Part shown: positions 55,989-64,000 of the stretch, one piece after another
How positions within the stretch are numbered: position 1 is the first letter of the stretch
Layout: every line of letters starts with the position of its first letter
Source: Thioclava sp. ES.031
GTDB lineage: Bacteria; Pseudomonadota; Alphaproteobacteria; Rhodobacterales; Rhodobacteraceae
Reading direction: 5' to 3'
DNA: 64,000 bases
Assembly: GCF_002563775.1 (NCBI RefSeq)
Contig: NZ_PDJO01000001.1
Location: 3,660,501 to 3,724,500 of the forward strand
Position numbers and translations under genes: made by a program
The notes under the pieces: model-generated
The model's input: only the letters and a program-made list of their open reading frames with translations
The model's database searches: none
What the model was told of the DNA's origin: nothing

Positions 55989-56849
55989 CTACAGCGCCAG
56001 CGTTTCCGCCCGCAGGTCCGCGAGGAACTTGCGCGGGTTCTGCAGCGCCTCGGCGATCTCTTCGGGCCCCTTCGCCGGACCGATCGCGGGATTCTGGGGC
56101 TTGTTCAGCGCCCGTTTGATCTCATAGAGCAGGAGCCCCTGCCGCACGGTCGCGCTGAGCGTGTTGGCAATCTGATAGGCGCGCGAATTCTGGCCCGGGA
56201 AGTGGATCGGCAGCACCGAGGCGTTCGACCGGGCGAGCATTTTCGCGGTGAAGGGGTTCCATTCCTGCTCGATCACCGGCCCCATCAGCGTCTCGGAATG
56301 GGCCACCTGCCCCGCCGGGAACAGAACCACCACGCCGCCGCGCTTGAGCTGGGCCATGCAGGCGGCGCGCATCTTGAGGCTGTCCTCGCGGGCATTGGGC
56401 TCGTGCGGGAAAGGCACGGGCAGCATGTATTGCTCGACCTCGGGAATACCGGTCAGCAAAGAGCGGGTGAGGATCAGGAAATCGTCTCGCACCTGCCCGA
56501 TCAGGTAGGCCAGCACCATCCCGTCCACCAGCCCGTGCGGGTGGTTGGCTACGACCACCAACGGGCCCTCTTTCGGGATATGGGCGATCTGTTCGGGCGG
56601 CGTGGTGACATCGATCCCCATCACGTCGAGCGCCTGCGGCCAGAACTCGGCCCCGACCGGGGCGCCGCGTTTCTCGAACTTGCGGATCAAATGGAGAAGC
56701 TGCGCCTTCGCGGTCAGCCATTCCAGGGTGCGGATCGTGCCGACCTTGAAGGGATTGGAAAACGTACCCGCATAGGACAGACGGCGCTTGTCATAGGGTC
56801 GCGATACCGCTTGCGCGGCGTCGATTGCGATGTCGCTCTCTTGGTTCAT
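55989..56849 (-). CDS. Lysophospholipid acyltransferase family protein
   Basis: A 286-residue PlsC-like acyltransferase. Block I is VANHPHGLVDGM (the NHPxGxxDG form), block III-like VLFPAGQVAHSE, and block IV PIHFPGQNSRAY. This form is found in ornithine-lipid or hemolysin-like acyltransferases as well as PlsC, so the acceptor is uncertain. It lacks a strong N-terminal membrane helix, so it is probably membrane-associated. The start MNQESDIAID at 56849 lies ahead of the HPr gene. Confidence 0.88.
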   Translation of the reverse strand: MNQESDIAIDAAQAVSRPYDKRRLSYAGTFSNPFKVGTIRTLEWLTAKAQLLHLIRKFEKRGAPVGAEFWPQALDVMGIDVTTPPEQIAHIPKEGPLVVVANHPHGLVDGMVLAYLIGQVRDDFLILTRSLLTGIPEVEQYMLPVPFPHEPNAREDSLKMRAACMAQLKRGGVVVLFPAGQVAHSETLMGPVIEQEWNPFTAKMLARSNASVLPIHFPGQNSRAYQIANTLSATVRQGLLLYEIKRALNKPQNPAIGPAKGPEEIAEALQNPRKFLADLRAETLAL

Positions 56850-56879
56850 TGGGCGAACCCTCTCGCTGGGTGCGGAGCG

Positions 56880-57152
56880 TCACATACCTTCGCCGAACTT
56901 GTCGGCCACCAATGCCTGAAGCGCATCGGCGAGCTTTTCTGCCTCGGCCCCGCTTGTCGTCACTTCAATAGTGGTTCCACGCGAAGCTGCCAACATCAAA
57001 AGCCCCATGATCGAGTCGCCCGAGACCGACTGGCCATCCTTCGCCACCGTGGCGCGGGCGTCATGATCCTCGACAACCTCGACGAAACGAGCGGAGGCGC
57101 GGGCATGCAGGCCCTTCTCGTTCACGATCTCCAACTCGCGGGTCACGGACAT
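56880..57152 (-). CDS. HPr family phosphocarrier protein
   Basis: A 90-residue phosphotransferase carrier: active histidine H16 in EKGLHARASARFV, and the regulatory serine S47 in GDSIMGLLML. Both sites are present, so it can be phosphorylated by EI on His and by HprK on Ser. It overlaps the EIIA gene by ten bases. There is no EI or sugar permease in the window, so it is a regulatory, nitrogen/carbon-type PTS protein rather than a sugar importer. Confidence 0.95.
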   Translation of the reverse strand: MSVTRELEIVNEKGLHARASARFVEVVEDHDARATVAKDGQSVSGDSIMGLLMLAASRGTTIEVTTSGAEAEKLADALQALVADKFGEGM

Positions 57153-57550
57153 TTCACCACTCCCGCTTGGGCATTGTAACTATTGATATATTTTCGCCCC
57201 GCATCGAGCGCGGCCTCGACCGCGGCATGGACCGCGAGGCTGCGCGATTTCGCCAGCTTGATCAGCAGCGGCAGGTTCGCACCGTAGATGATTTCGCGGT
57301 CTCGCGCCTCGCAGGCCATCAGCGACAGGTTGGACGGAGAGCCGCCGAACATGTCGGTCACAACCACGACACCTGTTCCGTCATCGACCGCATCGGCGGC
57401 GGCGCGAATCTCCGCCTGCTTGCCCGCGCGGTCGTGATCGTCCTCGATCGTGATGGCACGAATGCCGCGCTGCGGGCCCACGACATGCTCTATAGCGGCG
57501 AGATATTCGCGCGCCAGACCACCATGTGCCACGATCACGATACCGATCAC
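57143..57550 (-). CDS. PTS EIIA of the mannose family
   Basis: A 135-residue EIIA(Man)-fold protein. The phosphorylated histidine is H9 in [11 protein letters not shown], with [14 protein letters not shown] and [12 protein letters not shown] following. It has no IIB/IIC partners here and is known in alphaproteobacteria as a regulatory phosphoacceptor. It overlaps rapZ by four bases, so HPr, EIIA, RapZ and HprK are one transcript. Confidence 0.93.
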   Translation of the reverse strand: MIGIVIVAHGGLAREYLAAIEHVVGPQRGIRAITIEDDHDRAGKQAEIRAAADAVDDGTGVVVVTDMFGGSPSNLSLMACEARDREIIYGANLPLLIKLAKSRSLAVHAAVEAALDAGRKYINSYNAQAGVVKCP

Positions 57551-58494
57551 GCGCCCGACCTCACCTTCGTTTCTTCGTTCTCGGCATGGCCGAGACGCTC
57601 CAATTCCCTATGACGTTTAGACACGCGCCACCCTGCTTCCGCAAGCGCTTTGGCGATGCTCTCGGTCATTGCGACCGAGCGGTGTTGCCCCCCGGTACAC
57701 CCGAAGCCGACCGAGAGGTAGGCCTTGCCCTCCGCGACATAGGCGGGAAGCAGGAACAACAAAAGATCGAGGACGCGCTGGTGGAACTCCGCAAAGCGCG
57801 GATCGGCGGCGACATAATCCGCGACCGCCGCGTCGCGCCCGTCAAGCGCGCGCAGCTCCGGCTCCCAATGGGGATTGGCGAGGAAGCGGCAATCGAACAT
57901 CAGATCGAGCCCGCGCTGCACCCCGCGCTTGTAGCTGAAGGAATTCACCGTGACCGAGAGCGCCTCGGTGCGGCCCGTGTCGAAGAAGCGCCCGACCTCG
58001 GCGCGCAGATCATGCGGGCTCATCTCGGAGCTGTCGATAAGGACATCGGCGCGCATGCGGATCGGCGAGAGCAGGTCCATCTCCTGCGCGATGCCTGCGC
58101 CGGGGTCTTCCTCGGGCGATAGCGGATGGCGGCGGCGGGTCTCGGAATAGCGCCGTTCGAGCACATCGGGGCGCGCATCGAGATAGAGCAGGTCGAGATG
58201 CAGATCCGGGCGCTTGGTCAGCATGTCGACCAGTTCGATCAGCGCCGCGGCCGAGAAATCGCGCCCGCGTACATCGACGCCAAGCGCGACTGGGCCGGTC
58301 AGATGCCCCTTGAGAAGGCGCGGAACGAGACTCAGCGGCAGGTTGACGATCGGCTCGTAGCCCAGATCCTCCAAAGCGCCGATGGCAGTCGTGCGGCCCG
58401 CACCTGACGGGCCGGTCACCAGCACGACGCGCTGGCCAGCCTGTGCCCATACCGGATCGGATCGCGTCACGCCCATCGGCCCCCTTTCAGCCAT
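57547..58494 (-). CDS. rapZ: RNase adapter protein RapZ (YvcJ family nucleotide-binding protein)
   Basis: A 315-residue protein with an N-terminal kinase-like domain whose Walker A is GPSGAGRTT (arginine in place of the usual lysine), and the C-terminal domain with [16 protein letters not shown]. In E. coli RapZ senses GlcN6P and targets the sRNA GlmZ; in alphaproteobacteria its role is unclear. The M at residue 7 (58476) is an alternative start; both overlap the hprK end. The Arg variant is common in this family branch. Confidence 0.93.
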   Translation of the reverse strand: MAERGPMGVTRSDPVWAQAGQRVVLVTGPSGAGRTTAIGALEDLGYEPIVNLPLSLVPRLLKGHLTGPVALGVDVRGRDFSAAALIELVDMLTKRPDLHLDLLYLDARPDVLERRYSETRRRHPLSPEEDPGAGIAQEMDLLSPIRMRADVLIDSSEMSPHDLRAEVGRFFDTGRTEALSVTVNSFSYKRGVQRGLDLMFDCRFLANPHWEPELRALDGRDAAVADYVAADPRFAEFHQRVLDLLLFLLPAYVAEGKAYLSVGFGCTGGQHRSVAMTESIAKALAEAGWRVSKRHRELERLGHAENEETKVRSGA

Positions 58495-58904
58495 TGCAAG
58501 ATTGCCACATCAAGATGACCATGCTGCACGCGCAGCACAAGGGGCAGATTGACGCCCAACACCCTGTCTTTTCGACAGGTTGGCAAGCGTTCAACCTCTT
58601 CTCTATCGAGATCGACCAGCAAAGTGATGCGGGCTTGCGACAGGTGATCGGCGCGCAGGATACCCACGCCGCGCGCCTCGATCCGGCCCGCGATCGCCTC
58701 CGGTGCGCTTGCGATCAGCGCCCCGTCTTCGGCGCGAAGGTCGACCCGGTCATCGGCGACGAGTGACGCCCCCATCGCCATCAACCGCAACGCGAGAAGC
58801 GATTTGCCGCTGCCCGAGGCGCCACGAATGAGAACGCCGCGCTCGGGGTCGAGCGCGACGGCACTGGCATGGAGATTGGTCGAGAGGTCGTCCGACCCGG
58901 TCAT
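58467..58904 (-). CDS. hprK: HPr kinase/phosphorylase (short, C-terminal domain only)
   Basis: A 145-residue protein equal to the catalytic C-terminal half of classical HprK (about 310 residues). Walker A GASGSGKS is at residues 28-35, and [11 protein letters not shown] follows. Alphaproteobacterial HprK proteins are usually this short. It phosphorylates HPr on the serine. Its stop lies within the rapZ start region and it follows the chvG stop directly at 58905. Confidence 0.93.
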   Translation of the reverse strand: MTGSDDLSTNLHASAVALDPERGVLIRGASGSGKSLLALRLMAMGASLVADDRVDLRAEDGALIASAPEAIAGRIEARGVGILRADHLSQARITLLVDLDREEVERLPTCRKDRVLGVNLPLVLRVQHGHLDVAILQWLKGGRWA

Positions 58905-60653
58905 TCAGCTGACCGGCAGGCCCACGACGAAACGCGCGCCCAGAGGATCGGAGGTCCGGTCGGCATCGGTGGGGCGAATATTCTCGGCCCAGATCACGCC
59001 GCCATGGGCTTCGACGATCTGCTTGGAAATCGCGAGACCGAGACCCGAGTGGTCGCCGAACTGCCCCTCGGGGCGTTCCGAATAGAACCGCTTGAAGACC
59101 TTGGTCAGCGCCTCTTCGGGAATGCCCGGCCCGGTATCCTCGACCACGACCAGCACGCGATTGTCGCGCTGGCGTGCCCAGACCCGCACCGCGTCGCCCT
59201 CTTCGCAGAACGAGGTCGCGTTGGTGATCAGGTTCACGAAGACCTGCGCCAGACGCGCTTCCAGCCCCGAGATGACCACGGATTGCGACGGCAGATCGGT
59301 GATGAAATCGACGCCCTTCTCGCGCGCCTGCTGCCCGAGGAATTCGCTGAGATTCGACACCATCTTGATCAGGTCGAATTGCTCTTCCTCTTCTTTCACC
59401 AGCTCGGAATCGAGCCGCGATGCATTGGAAATGTCACTCACCAGACGATCCAATCTGCGCACGTCGTGATCGATGACCTCGAGAAGACGGGTGCGCTGTT
59501 CGTCTTTCTTGACCATATGCAGCGAGGCCACGGCAGAGCGCAGACTGGCCAGCGGGTTCTTGATCTCATGGGCGACGTCGGCGGCGAACTGTTCGTTCGC
59601 GTCGATACGTTCGTAAAGCGCGCCGACCATGCCGCGCATCGCGCCCGACAGCCGCCCGATCTCGTCAGGTCGCGCGGTCAGGTCGGGGATGCGCACCCGG
59701 GCGGGCGCCATCTTGCGTGCGTTCTTGTCGCGCCCGATTTCGGCGGCGGCGGCAAGATCGGAAAGCGGGTTGGCGATGGTCGAGGCCAGCACCAGCGACA
59801 GCCCGATCGAGACGATGATCGCGATCACGAACATCTGCAGCACCTGCTCGCGCTCGACGCGGACCAGCGCGTCGATCTGCCCCGCGACGGAGATCAGCCC
59901 GACCACGCCCACGACGCGATCGCCCTGCCGGATCGGGGTGGCGACGGCGAAGATGGTCTCGCCGGCGGCGTTCTTCTGCGAGGCGATCTTGGTGCGGCCG
60001 TCCAACGCCGAGGGCACCAGATCGCGCACCATGTCGAGCGCGCTATCGGCGGCGGTGCCGCCACCGCGCTCGAACAGACCCGCGACCGAGTCCCAGATCT
60101 GGCCGAGGAAATCGCTCAGCACGGTGGAGCGCTTGTCGAAATTCAGCCCGTCGACCTCTTCGACCGGCGCGCGGTCGCCCGTGGTGGTGGTGCCAAGCAG
60201 CGCCGCACTGGGATCGAACAGGTAGAGATCGGCGCCCTCGGGCAACTCCATCCCGCGGATCGTCGCGAGCGGGTCGAGCCCGTCTCCCGCCGCCAGATTG
60301 ACCGGAGCCCCCGCCGGAAGCTGCGCCTCGAACACGTCGGCGGCCAGTTGCGCCTCGTTCACCAGACCGCTCTCGCGCTGCAGCACAAGGCTGTCGCGAA
60401 ACGGGTTGAGATAGAGCACGCCGGTCACCAGCACGATCATCGCCAACAGGTTGAAGGTGATGATCTTGCGCGCCAGTGGCGAGCGGTTGAGCGAGAACAT
60501 CGACCGCCGCGCCCGACCCTTGCGCAGATCGTCGTCGACGATATCGGCCGGGCCGACCCAATCCTCACCGAGCACGACTTCCGTTTCCGGCGCGTGACGG
60601 GCGAAGTCTGAGGAGCGCTTTCGAGCCAATCCGATCTTCCCGGCAATACTCAT
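58905..60653 (-). CDS. chvG: Sensor histidine kinase ChvG
   Basis: A 582-residue kinase. A cytosolic N-terminus, first membrane helix near residues 66-84, a periplasmic domain to about 270, second helix near 272-292, HAMP, the phospho-accepting H362 in DVAHEIKNPLASL, and the ATPase domain with FVNLITNATSF, DTGPGIPEE and GLGLAISKQI. ChvG senses acidity and envelope state in alphaproteobacteria. The start at 60653 is the first ATG behind the regulator stop (gap 10 bases); the ATGs further up are out of frame with the neighbours. Confidence 0.93.
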   Translation of the reverse strand: MSIAGKIGLARKRSSDFARHAPETEVVLGEDWVGPADIVDDDLRKGRARRSMFSLNRSPLARKIITFNLLAMIVLVTGVLYLNPFRDSLVLQRESGLVNEAQLAADVFEAQLPAGAPVNLAAGDGLDPLATIRGMELPEGADLYLFDPSAALLGTTTTGDRAPVEEVDGLNFDKRSTVLSDFLGQIWDSVAGLFERGGGTAADSALDMVRDLVPSALDGRTKIASQKNAAGETIFAVATPIRQGDRVVGVVGLISVAGQIDALVRVEREQVLQMFVIAIIVSIGLSLVLASTIANPLSDLAAAAEIGRDKNARKMAPARVRIPDLTARPDEIGRLSGAMRGMVGALYERIDANEQFAADVAHEIKNPLASLRSAVASLHMVKKDEQRTRLLEVIDHDVRRLDRLVSDISNASRLDSELVKEEEEQFDLIKMVSNLSEFLGQQAREKGVDFITDLPSQSVVISGLEARLAQVFVNLITNATSFCEEGDAVRVWARQRDNRVLVVVEDTGPGIPEEALTKVFKRFYSERPEGQFGDHSGLGLAISKQIVEAHGGVIWAENIRPTDADRTSDPLGARFVVGLPVS

Positions 60654-60663
60654 CGACGTAGCA

Positions 60664-61365
60664 TCACTCTTCGTTATACCGGTATCCGATGCCGTAGAGT
60701 GTCTCGATCGCCGTGAAATCATCATCGACGCTGCGCATCTTCTTGCGCAGGCGCTTGATGTGGCTGTCGATCGTGCGGTCGTCGACATAGACCTGATCGT
60801 CGTAAGCCACGTCCATCAGCTGATCGCGCGATTTCACGAAACCGGGCCGCTGAGCGAGTGCTTGAAGCAGCAGGAATTCGGTCACGGTCAGCGTGACGTC
60901 CTTGCTCTTCCAGGTCACCGCGTGGCGCAGCGGATCCATCTCGAGCGAGCCGCGCACCATGACCTTGGTGTCTTCGGTCGAGGCGACCTCGCCGGTCGAG
61001 ATCGCTTCCTGCCGGCGCAGCAGCGCGCGGATGCGTTCGACCAGAAGACGCTGCGAGAACGGCTTCTTGACGTAGTCGTCCGCGCCCATGCGCAGGCCCA
61101 GAACTTCGTCGATTTCGTCGTCTTTGGAGGTCAGGAAGATCACCGGAATCGCGGTCTTCTGGCGAAGCCGCTGCAGCAGCTCCATGCCGTCCATCCGCGG
61201 CATCTTTATATCCAGAACCGCCATGTCCGGGAGACGCTTGGTGAACGCGTCGAATGCAGCCTGTCCGTCGTTATACGTTTCGACATCGTAACCTTCCGCC
61301 TCGAGCGTCATCGAGACAGAGGTCAGAATATTGCGGTCGTCGTCGACCAGCGCGATTCTCGACAT
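60664..61365 (-). CDS. chvI: Response regulator ChvI
   Basis: A 233-residue OmpR-type regulator. The phosphorylation site is D52 in [12 protein letters not shown], with TSKDDE and KPF completing the pocket. The DNA-binding domain has [19 protein letters not shown] and [14 protein letters not shown]. It forms the ChvG/ChvI pair and is divergent from pckA, an arrangement seen widely in alphaproteobacteria. The start at 61365 ([10 protein letters not shown]) is clear. Confidence 0.94.
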   Translation of the reverse strand: MSRIALVDDDRNILTSVSMTLEAEGYDVETYNDGQAAFDAFTKRLPDMAVLDIKMPRMDGMELLQRLRQKTAIPVIFLTSKDDEIDEVLGLRMGADDYVKKPFSQRLLVERIRALLRRQEAISTGEVASTEDTKVMVRGSLEMDPLRHAVTWKSKDVTLTVTEFLLLQALAQRPGFVKSRDQLMDVAYDDQVYVDDRTIDSHIKRLRKKMRSVDDDFTAIETLYGIGYRYNEE

Positions 61366-61535
61366 GTCGGAATATCCCTTCACTGCTACTTTATAGTTAT
61401 TACACGCATATTCCGCGTTCGTTGCCTTCAAATCAACAAAAAGCTGCGAATCACCAAGGTTTCGCGAATCATCAGAGCCAGAATTTCCGAACCTTTGACT
61501 AATTTGCCTCACCTTTCCGCAACATTTCGTGGTGA

Positions 61536-61565
61536 TTGCGCTAAACCTAGAAATGGTTGCGCTAA
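61536..61565. promoter_or_regulatory. Direct repeat TTGCGCTAA x2, 21-base period
   Basis: TTGCGCTAA at 61536-61544 and again at 61557-61565, a period of two helical turns, so both face the same side of the DNA. This fits tandem binding of a dimer or of an OmpR-type regulator such as ChvI (inference). Confidence 0.5.
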
Positions 61566-61623
61566 CTACCCCTATGCATTCTGTTCCTTCGCAAAATTGT
61601 CATGCTATAGGCGACCCATCCGG

Positions 61624-61636
61624 GTAACATTGTTAC
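61624..61636. promoter_or_regulatory. Candidate operator: 13-base perfect dyad upstream of pckA
   Basis: GTAACA-T-TGTTAC, a perfect inverted repeat 75 bases ahead of the pckA start. The GTAAC/GTTAC arms fit LacI-family operators; the pckA-controlling PckR/CceR regulators of alphaproteobacteria are candidates. The regulator is not in the window. Confidence 0.6.
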
Positions 61637-61711
61637 TCGGATCGGCGCTTCGAGGCCCCGAGGCGCCGGGAATAACCCTGTAACGCCGCGCGACGGCATC
61701 GGGAGCATCAG

Positions 61712-63310
61712 ATGGACATTGGACGCGTTAACCCCGCGAAACGACTGGAAGATCAAGGCATCAAAGGTCTCGGGAATGTCTATTACAACCTGCTGGAACC
61801 GGCGCTGATCCAAGAAGCGATCAAGCGCGACGAAGGTACGCTCGGCAAGGGTGGCGCCTTCTACTGCACCACCGGGAAACACACGGGCCGGTCGCCCAAA
61901 GACAAGTTCGTCGTGCGCACCGCCTCGGTCGAAGACAGCATCTGGTGGGAGAACAACTCCCCGATGGAGCCCGACGCCTTCGACCGCCTCCATGCCGACA
62001 TGCTGGAGCATATGAAGGGCAAGGATTACTTCGTCGAGGACCTCTTCGGCGGCGCCGATCCCGAGCATCGGCTCGACGTGCGCCTCGTGGCGGAAATGGC
62101 CTGGCACGGGCTGTTCCTGCGCACCATGCTGCGCCGCCCCGAGCGCGAGGAACTCGACACGTTCAACCCGGAATGGACGATCATCAACTGCCCGAGCTTC
62201 AAGGCCGATCCCGAGAAGCACGGCTGCCGCTCGGAGACCGTGATCGCGCTGAACTTCGAGAAGAAGACGATCCTGATCGGCAACACCGCCTATGCGGGTG
62301 AGAACAAGAAGGGCGTCTTCACCCTTCTCAACTACATCCTGCCCGGCGAAGGCATCATGGCGATGCACTGCTCGGCCAACCACGCGATCGACAACCCCGA
62401 TGACGCGGCGGTCTTCTTCGGCCTCTCGGGCACCGGCAAGACGACGCTCTCGGCCGATCCCTCGCGCATTCTGGTGGGCGATGACGAGCATGGCTGGTCG
62501 CATAACGGCATCTTCAACTTCGAAGGCGGCTGCTACGCCAAGACGATCAACCTGTCGAAAGAAGCCGAGCCGGAGATCTACAACACCTGCTCGATGTTCG
62601 GCACCGTGGTCGAGAACATGGTGTTCGACGAGGAGACGCTGGAGCTGGACTTCAACGACAACTCGATCACCGACAACATGCGCTGCGCCTATCCGCTGCA
62701 CTACATTCCGAACGCCTCGGATACCGCGATGGCGGGCCAGCCCAAGAACGTGATCATGCTGACCTGCGACGCTTTCGGTGTCCTGCCGCCCATCGCGCGG
62801 CTCACCCCGGCGCAGGCGATGTATCACTTCCTGTCGGGCTTCACTTCGAAGACCCCGGGCACCGAGGTTGGCGTGGTCGAGCCGCTCCCGACCTTCTCGA
62901 CCTGCTTCGGCGCGCCCTTCATGCCGCGTCGCCCCGAGGTCTATGGCAAGCTGCTGCAGGAGAAGATCCACGACACCGGCGCGTCCTGCTGGCTGGTGAA
63001 TACTGGCTGGACCGGCGGCGCCTTCGGCACCGGGTCGCGGATGCCGATCCGGGCGACCCGTGCGCTGCTGAAAGCCGCGCTCGACGGCTCGCTGCACGAC
63101 GTGCAGTTCCGCAAGGATCCCAACTTCGGCTTCGAGGTTCCGGTCTCGGTCCCGAATGTCTCGGACGTGCTTCTGGACCCGCGCCGCACCTGGGACGACG
63201 CGGCGGCCTATGATGCGCAGGCGCAGAAACTGGTGGAGATGTTCTCGGACAACTTCGCGCAATACGTGCCCTATATCGACGACGACGTGAAAGCCGCCGC
63301 GATCGGGTGA
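61712..63310 (+). CDS. pckA: Phosphoenolpyruvate carboxykinase (ATP)
   Basis: A 532-residue enzyme making PEP from oxaloacetate and ATP, the first step of gluconeogenesis. It has [12 protein letters not shown], the Walker-type [16 protein letters not shown] (P-loop), and LVGDDEHGW (metal-binding kinase-2 motif). It is needed to grow on acetate or other C2/C4 substrates, in line with ccr/ecm in this window. It is divergent from chvI and ends at a terminator. Confidence 0.97.
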   Translation: MDIGRVNPAKRLEDQGIKGLGNVYYNLLEPALIQEAIKRDEGTLGKGGAFYCTTGKHTGRSPKDKFVVRTASVEDSIWWENNSPMEPDAFDRLHADMLEHMKGKDYFVEDLFGGADPEHRLDVRLVAEMAWHGLFLRTMLRRPEREELDTFNPEWTIINCPSFKADPEKHGCRSETVIALNFEKKTILIGNTAYAGENKKGVFTLLNYILPGEGIMAMHCSANHAIDNPDDAAVFFGLSGTGKTTLSADPSRILVGDDEHGWSHNGIFNFEGGCYAKTINLSKEAEPEIYNTCSMFGTVVENMVFDEETLELDFNDNSITDNMRCAYPLHYIPNASDTAMAGQPKNVIMLTCDAFGVLPPIARLTPAQAMYHFLSGFTSKTPGTEVGVVEPLPTFSTCFGAPFMPRRPEVYGKLLQEKIHDTGASCWLVNTGWTGGAFGTGSRMPIRATRALLKAALDGSLHDVQFRKDPNFGFEVPVSVPNVSDVLLDPRRTWDDAAAYDAQAQKLVEMFSDNFAQYVPYIDDDVKAAAIG

Positions 63311-63343
63311 TCAGCCTGACTGATCGAAAATCACGAATTTTGG

Positions 63344-63372
63344 AAAGGGCCGGCGATCACGTCGGCCTTTTT
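63344..63372 (+). terminator. Terminator after pckA
   Basis: Stem GGCCGGC / GTCGGCC with loop GATCAC and flanking AAAG/CTTT, then TTTTTC. Confidence 0.82.
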
Positions 63373-63413
63373 CATGCGCGAAGCCCACTTTCCTAAACCC
63401 TTGAACCGCCTAC

Positions 63414-64000
63414 ATGATGCCAGCCATGGAACTGGAACTGCTTCATATTCTGGGCCTCGCCCTGATCGCTGGCCTCATCGCGCTGGCCGGTCTGACGCTG
63501 ATCGTCGCAAGGCTGTCGCATCGGCGCCCGAAGGGCCCGTTCCCCAAGTCCCATATGCAGCTCGCCCCCGAAACCGGGCGCTTCGCGACCGCGCTGCAGG
63601 ACCGGCTCGCGGGAATTGAGACAAAGAGCGCGGTCCAGCTGCTTGCCGATCCACTCGACGCGCTGGCGGCGCGGCTGGAACTGATCGACGCGGCGGAGGT
63701 CTCGCTCGATCTGCAATATTACATCTGGCAGAACGACACGGCGGGCGCGATCATGCTCGGCGCTCTGCGCAAGGCGGCCAAACGCGGGGTCCGTGTCCGG
63801 CTGCTGATCGACGACAACGGCACGGCGGGGATGGACCGCACGCTGGCCGCGCTCGACCAGTTGCCCAATGTCGACGTGCGCCTGTTCAACCCCTTCCCGA
63901 TCCGCACCGCGCGCTTCCTGGGCTACCTGTCCGACTTCCGCCGTCTGAACCGCCGGATGCACAACAAGGCGATGATCGCGGATGGGCGGATGGCGATCCT
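63414..64000 (+). CDS. Phospholipase D/cardiolipin synthase family protein (partial)
   Basis: The 5' part of a membrane protein, cut by the window edge after about 195 residues. One hydrophobic helix near the N-terminus (ELLHILGLALIAGLIALAGL) is followed by LELIDAAEVSLDLQYYIWQ and VRVRLLIDDNGT, and by NRRMHNKAMIADG. The latter starts the first HxK PLD motif (HNK). The C-terminal second motif is outside the window. Cardiolipin synthases have this layout, but other PLD proteins cannot be excluded. Starts at 63414, 63417 and 63426 are all in frame; none has a good ribosome site. Confidence 0.82.
   Translation, partial: MMPAMELELLHILGLALIAGLIALAGLTLIVARLSHRRPKGPFPKSHMQLAPETGRFATALQDRLAGIETKSAVQLLADPLDALAARLELIDAAEVSLDLQYYIWQNDTAGAIMLGALRKAAKRGVRVRLLIDDNGTAGMDRTLAALDQLPNVDVRLFNPFPIRTARFLGYLSDFRRLNRRMHNKAMIADGRMAI

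Larger units (their letters stand above)
61366..61711. promoter_or_regulatory. Divergent control region between chvI and pckA
   Basis: A 346-base intergenic stretch, the longest here without a gene. It is AT-richer than the rest and holds a double TTGCGCTAA repeat (61536 and 61557), a perfect dyad (61624-61636) and a GGGAG ribosome site for pckA. No coding sequence is apparent. It probably contains promoters for both genes. Confidence 0.7.

Overview
The window looks like a stretch of ordinary, gene-dense, GC-rich alphaproteobacterial chromosome, most probably from the family Rhodobacteraceae (Paracoccus/Rhodobacter/Thioclava-like). The genus is not proven. The reasons are: the ethylmalonyl-CoA pathway genes ecm and ccr, phosphatidylcholine synthase, a short HPr kinase next to chvGI and pckA, the alphaproteobacteria-restricted TIGR02186 membrane protein, and a characteristic dispersed hairpin repeat ending in CCCGGGATATTT. 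I see no tRNA, rRNA, CRISPR array, insertion sequence or prophage. About sixty protein genes are supported, two of them cut by the window edges (tuf on the left, a phospholipase D family gene on the right).

Layout. 1-9.5 kb: tuf (partial), a cytochrome P450, parC, an SH3-domain protein, an SDR, a HIG1-like two-helix protein with a cobalamin adenosyltransferase, and priA. 9.6-21.5 kb: transaldolase, DUF484-xerC, pcs, a periplasmic unknown, an EamA transporter, truA, a pair of polysaccharide-initiation enzymes, an aminotransferase, a stress protein, DUF2267, nfu, tsaB and rimI. 21.6-27.2 kb: a purine nucleoside ABC importer with purine nucleoside phosphorylase. 27.2-35 kb: a TauE/TIGR02186 pair, an SDR, a Dda/RecD-like helicase, and divergent ecm and ccr. 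35.3-39.7 kb: a fructose-type ABC operon (frcBCA) with a divergent ROK regulator.

39.7-45.2 kb: a two-component system next to a DegQ-like protease, a GT39-type glycosyltransferase and a glycine-zipper lipoprotein. 45.4-51.9 kb: cydDC and cydABX. The 39-residue cydX is easy to miss, and an FNR-like box lies upstream of cydA. 52.1-56.8 kb: etfBA, DUF6473, hbd and an acyltransferase. 56.9-63.3 kb: HPr, EIIA(Man), rapZ, hprK, chvG and chvI, with divergent pckA. 63.4-64 kb: the start of a phospholipase D/cardiolipin synthase-like gene.

Functionally the window is rich in acyl-CoA and C2 metabolism: hbd, etfBA, ccr, ecm, a B12 adenosyltransferase that can supply Ecm, and pckA for gluconeogenesis. 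Respiration under low oxygen (cyd) and nutrient import (nucleosides, fructose) are also represented. The incomplete regulatory phosphotransferase set (no sugar permease, no EI here) sits beside the ChvG/ChvI envelope-sensing pair and pckA.

I found no clearly new biological system. The most interesting non-coding signals are a seven-copy dispersed repeat family, a composite inverted-repeat/hairpin element at about 55.73-55.98 kb, and clean operator-like dyads in front of frcB/frcR, ecm/ccr and pckA.
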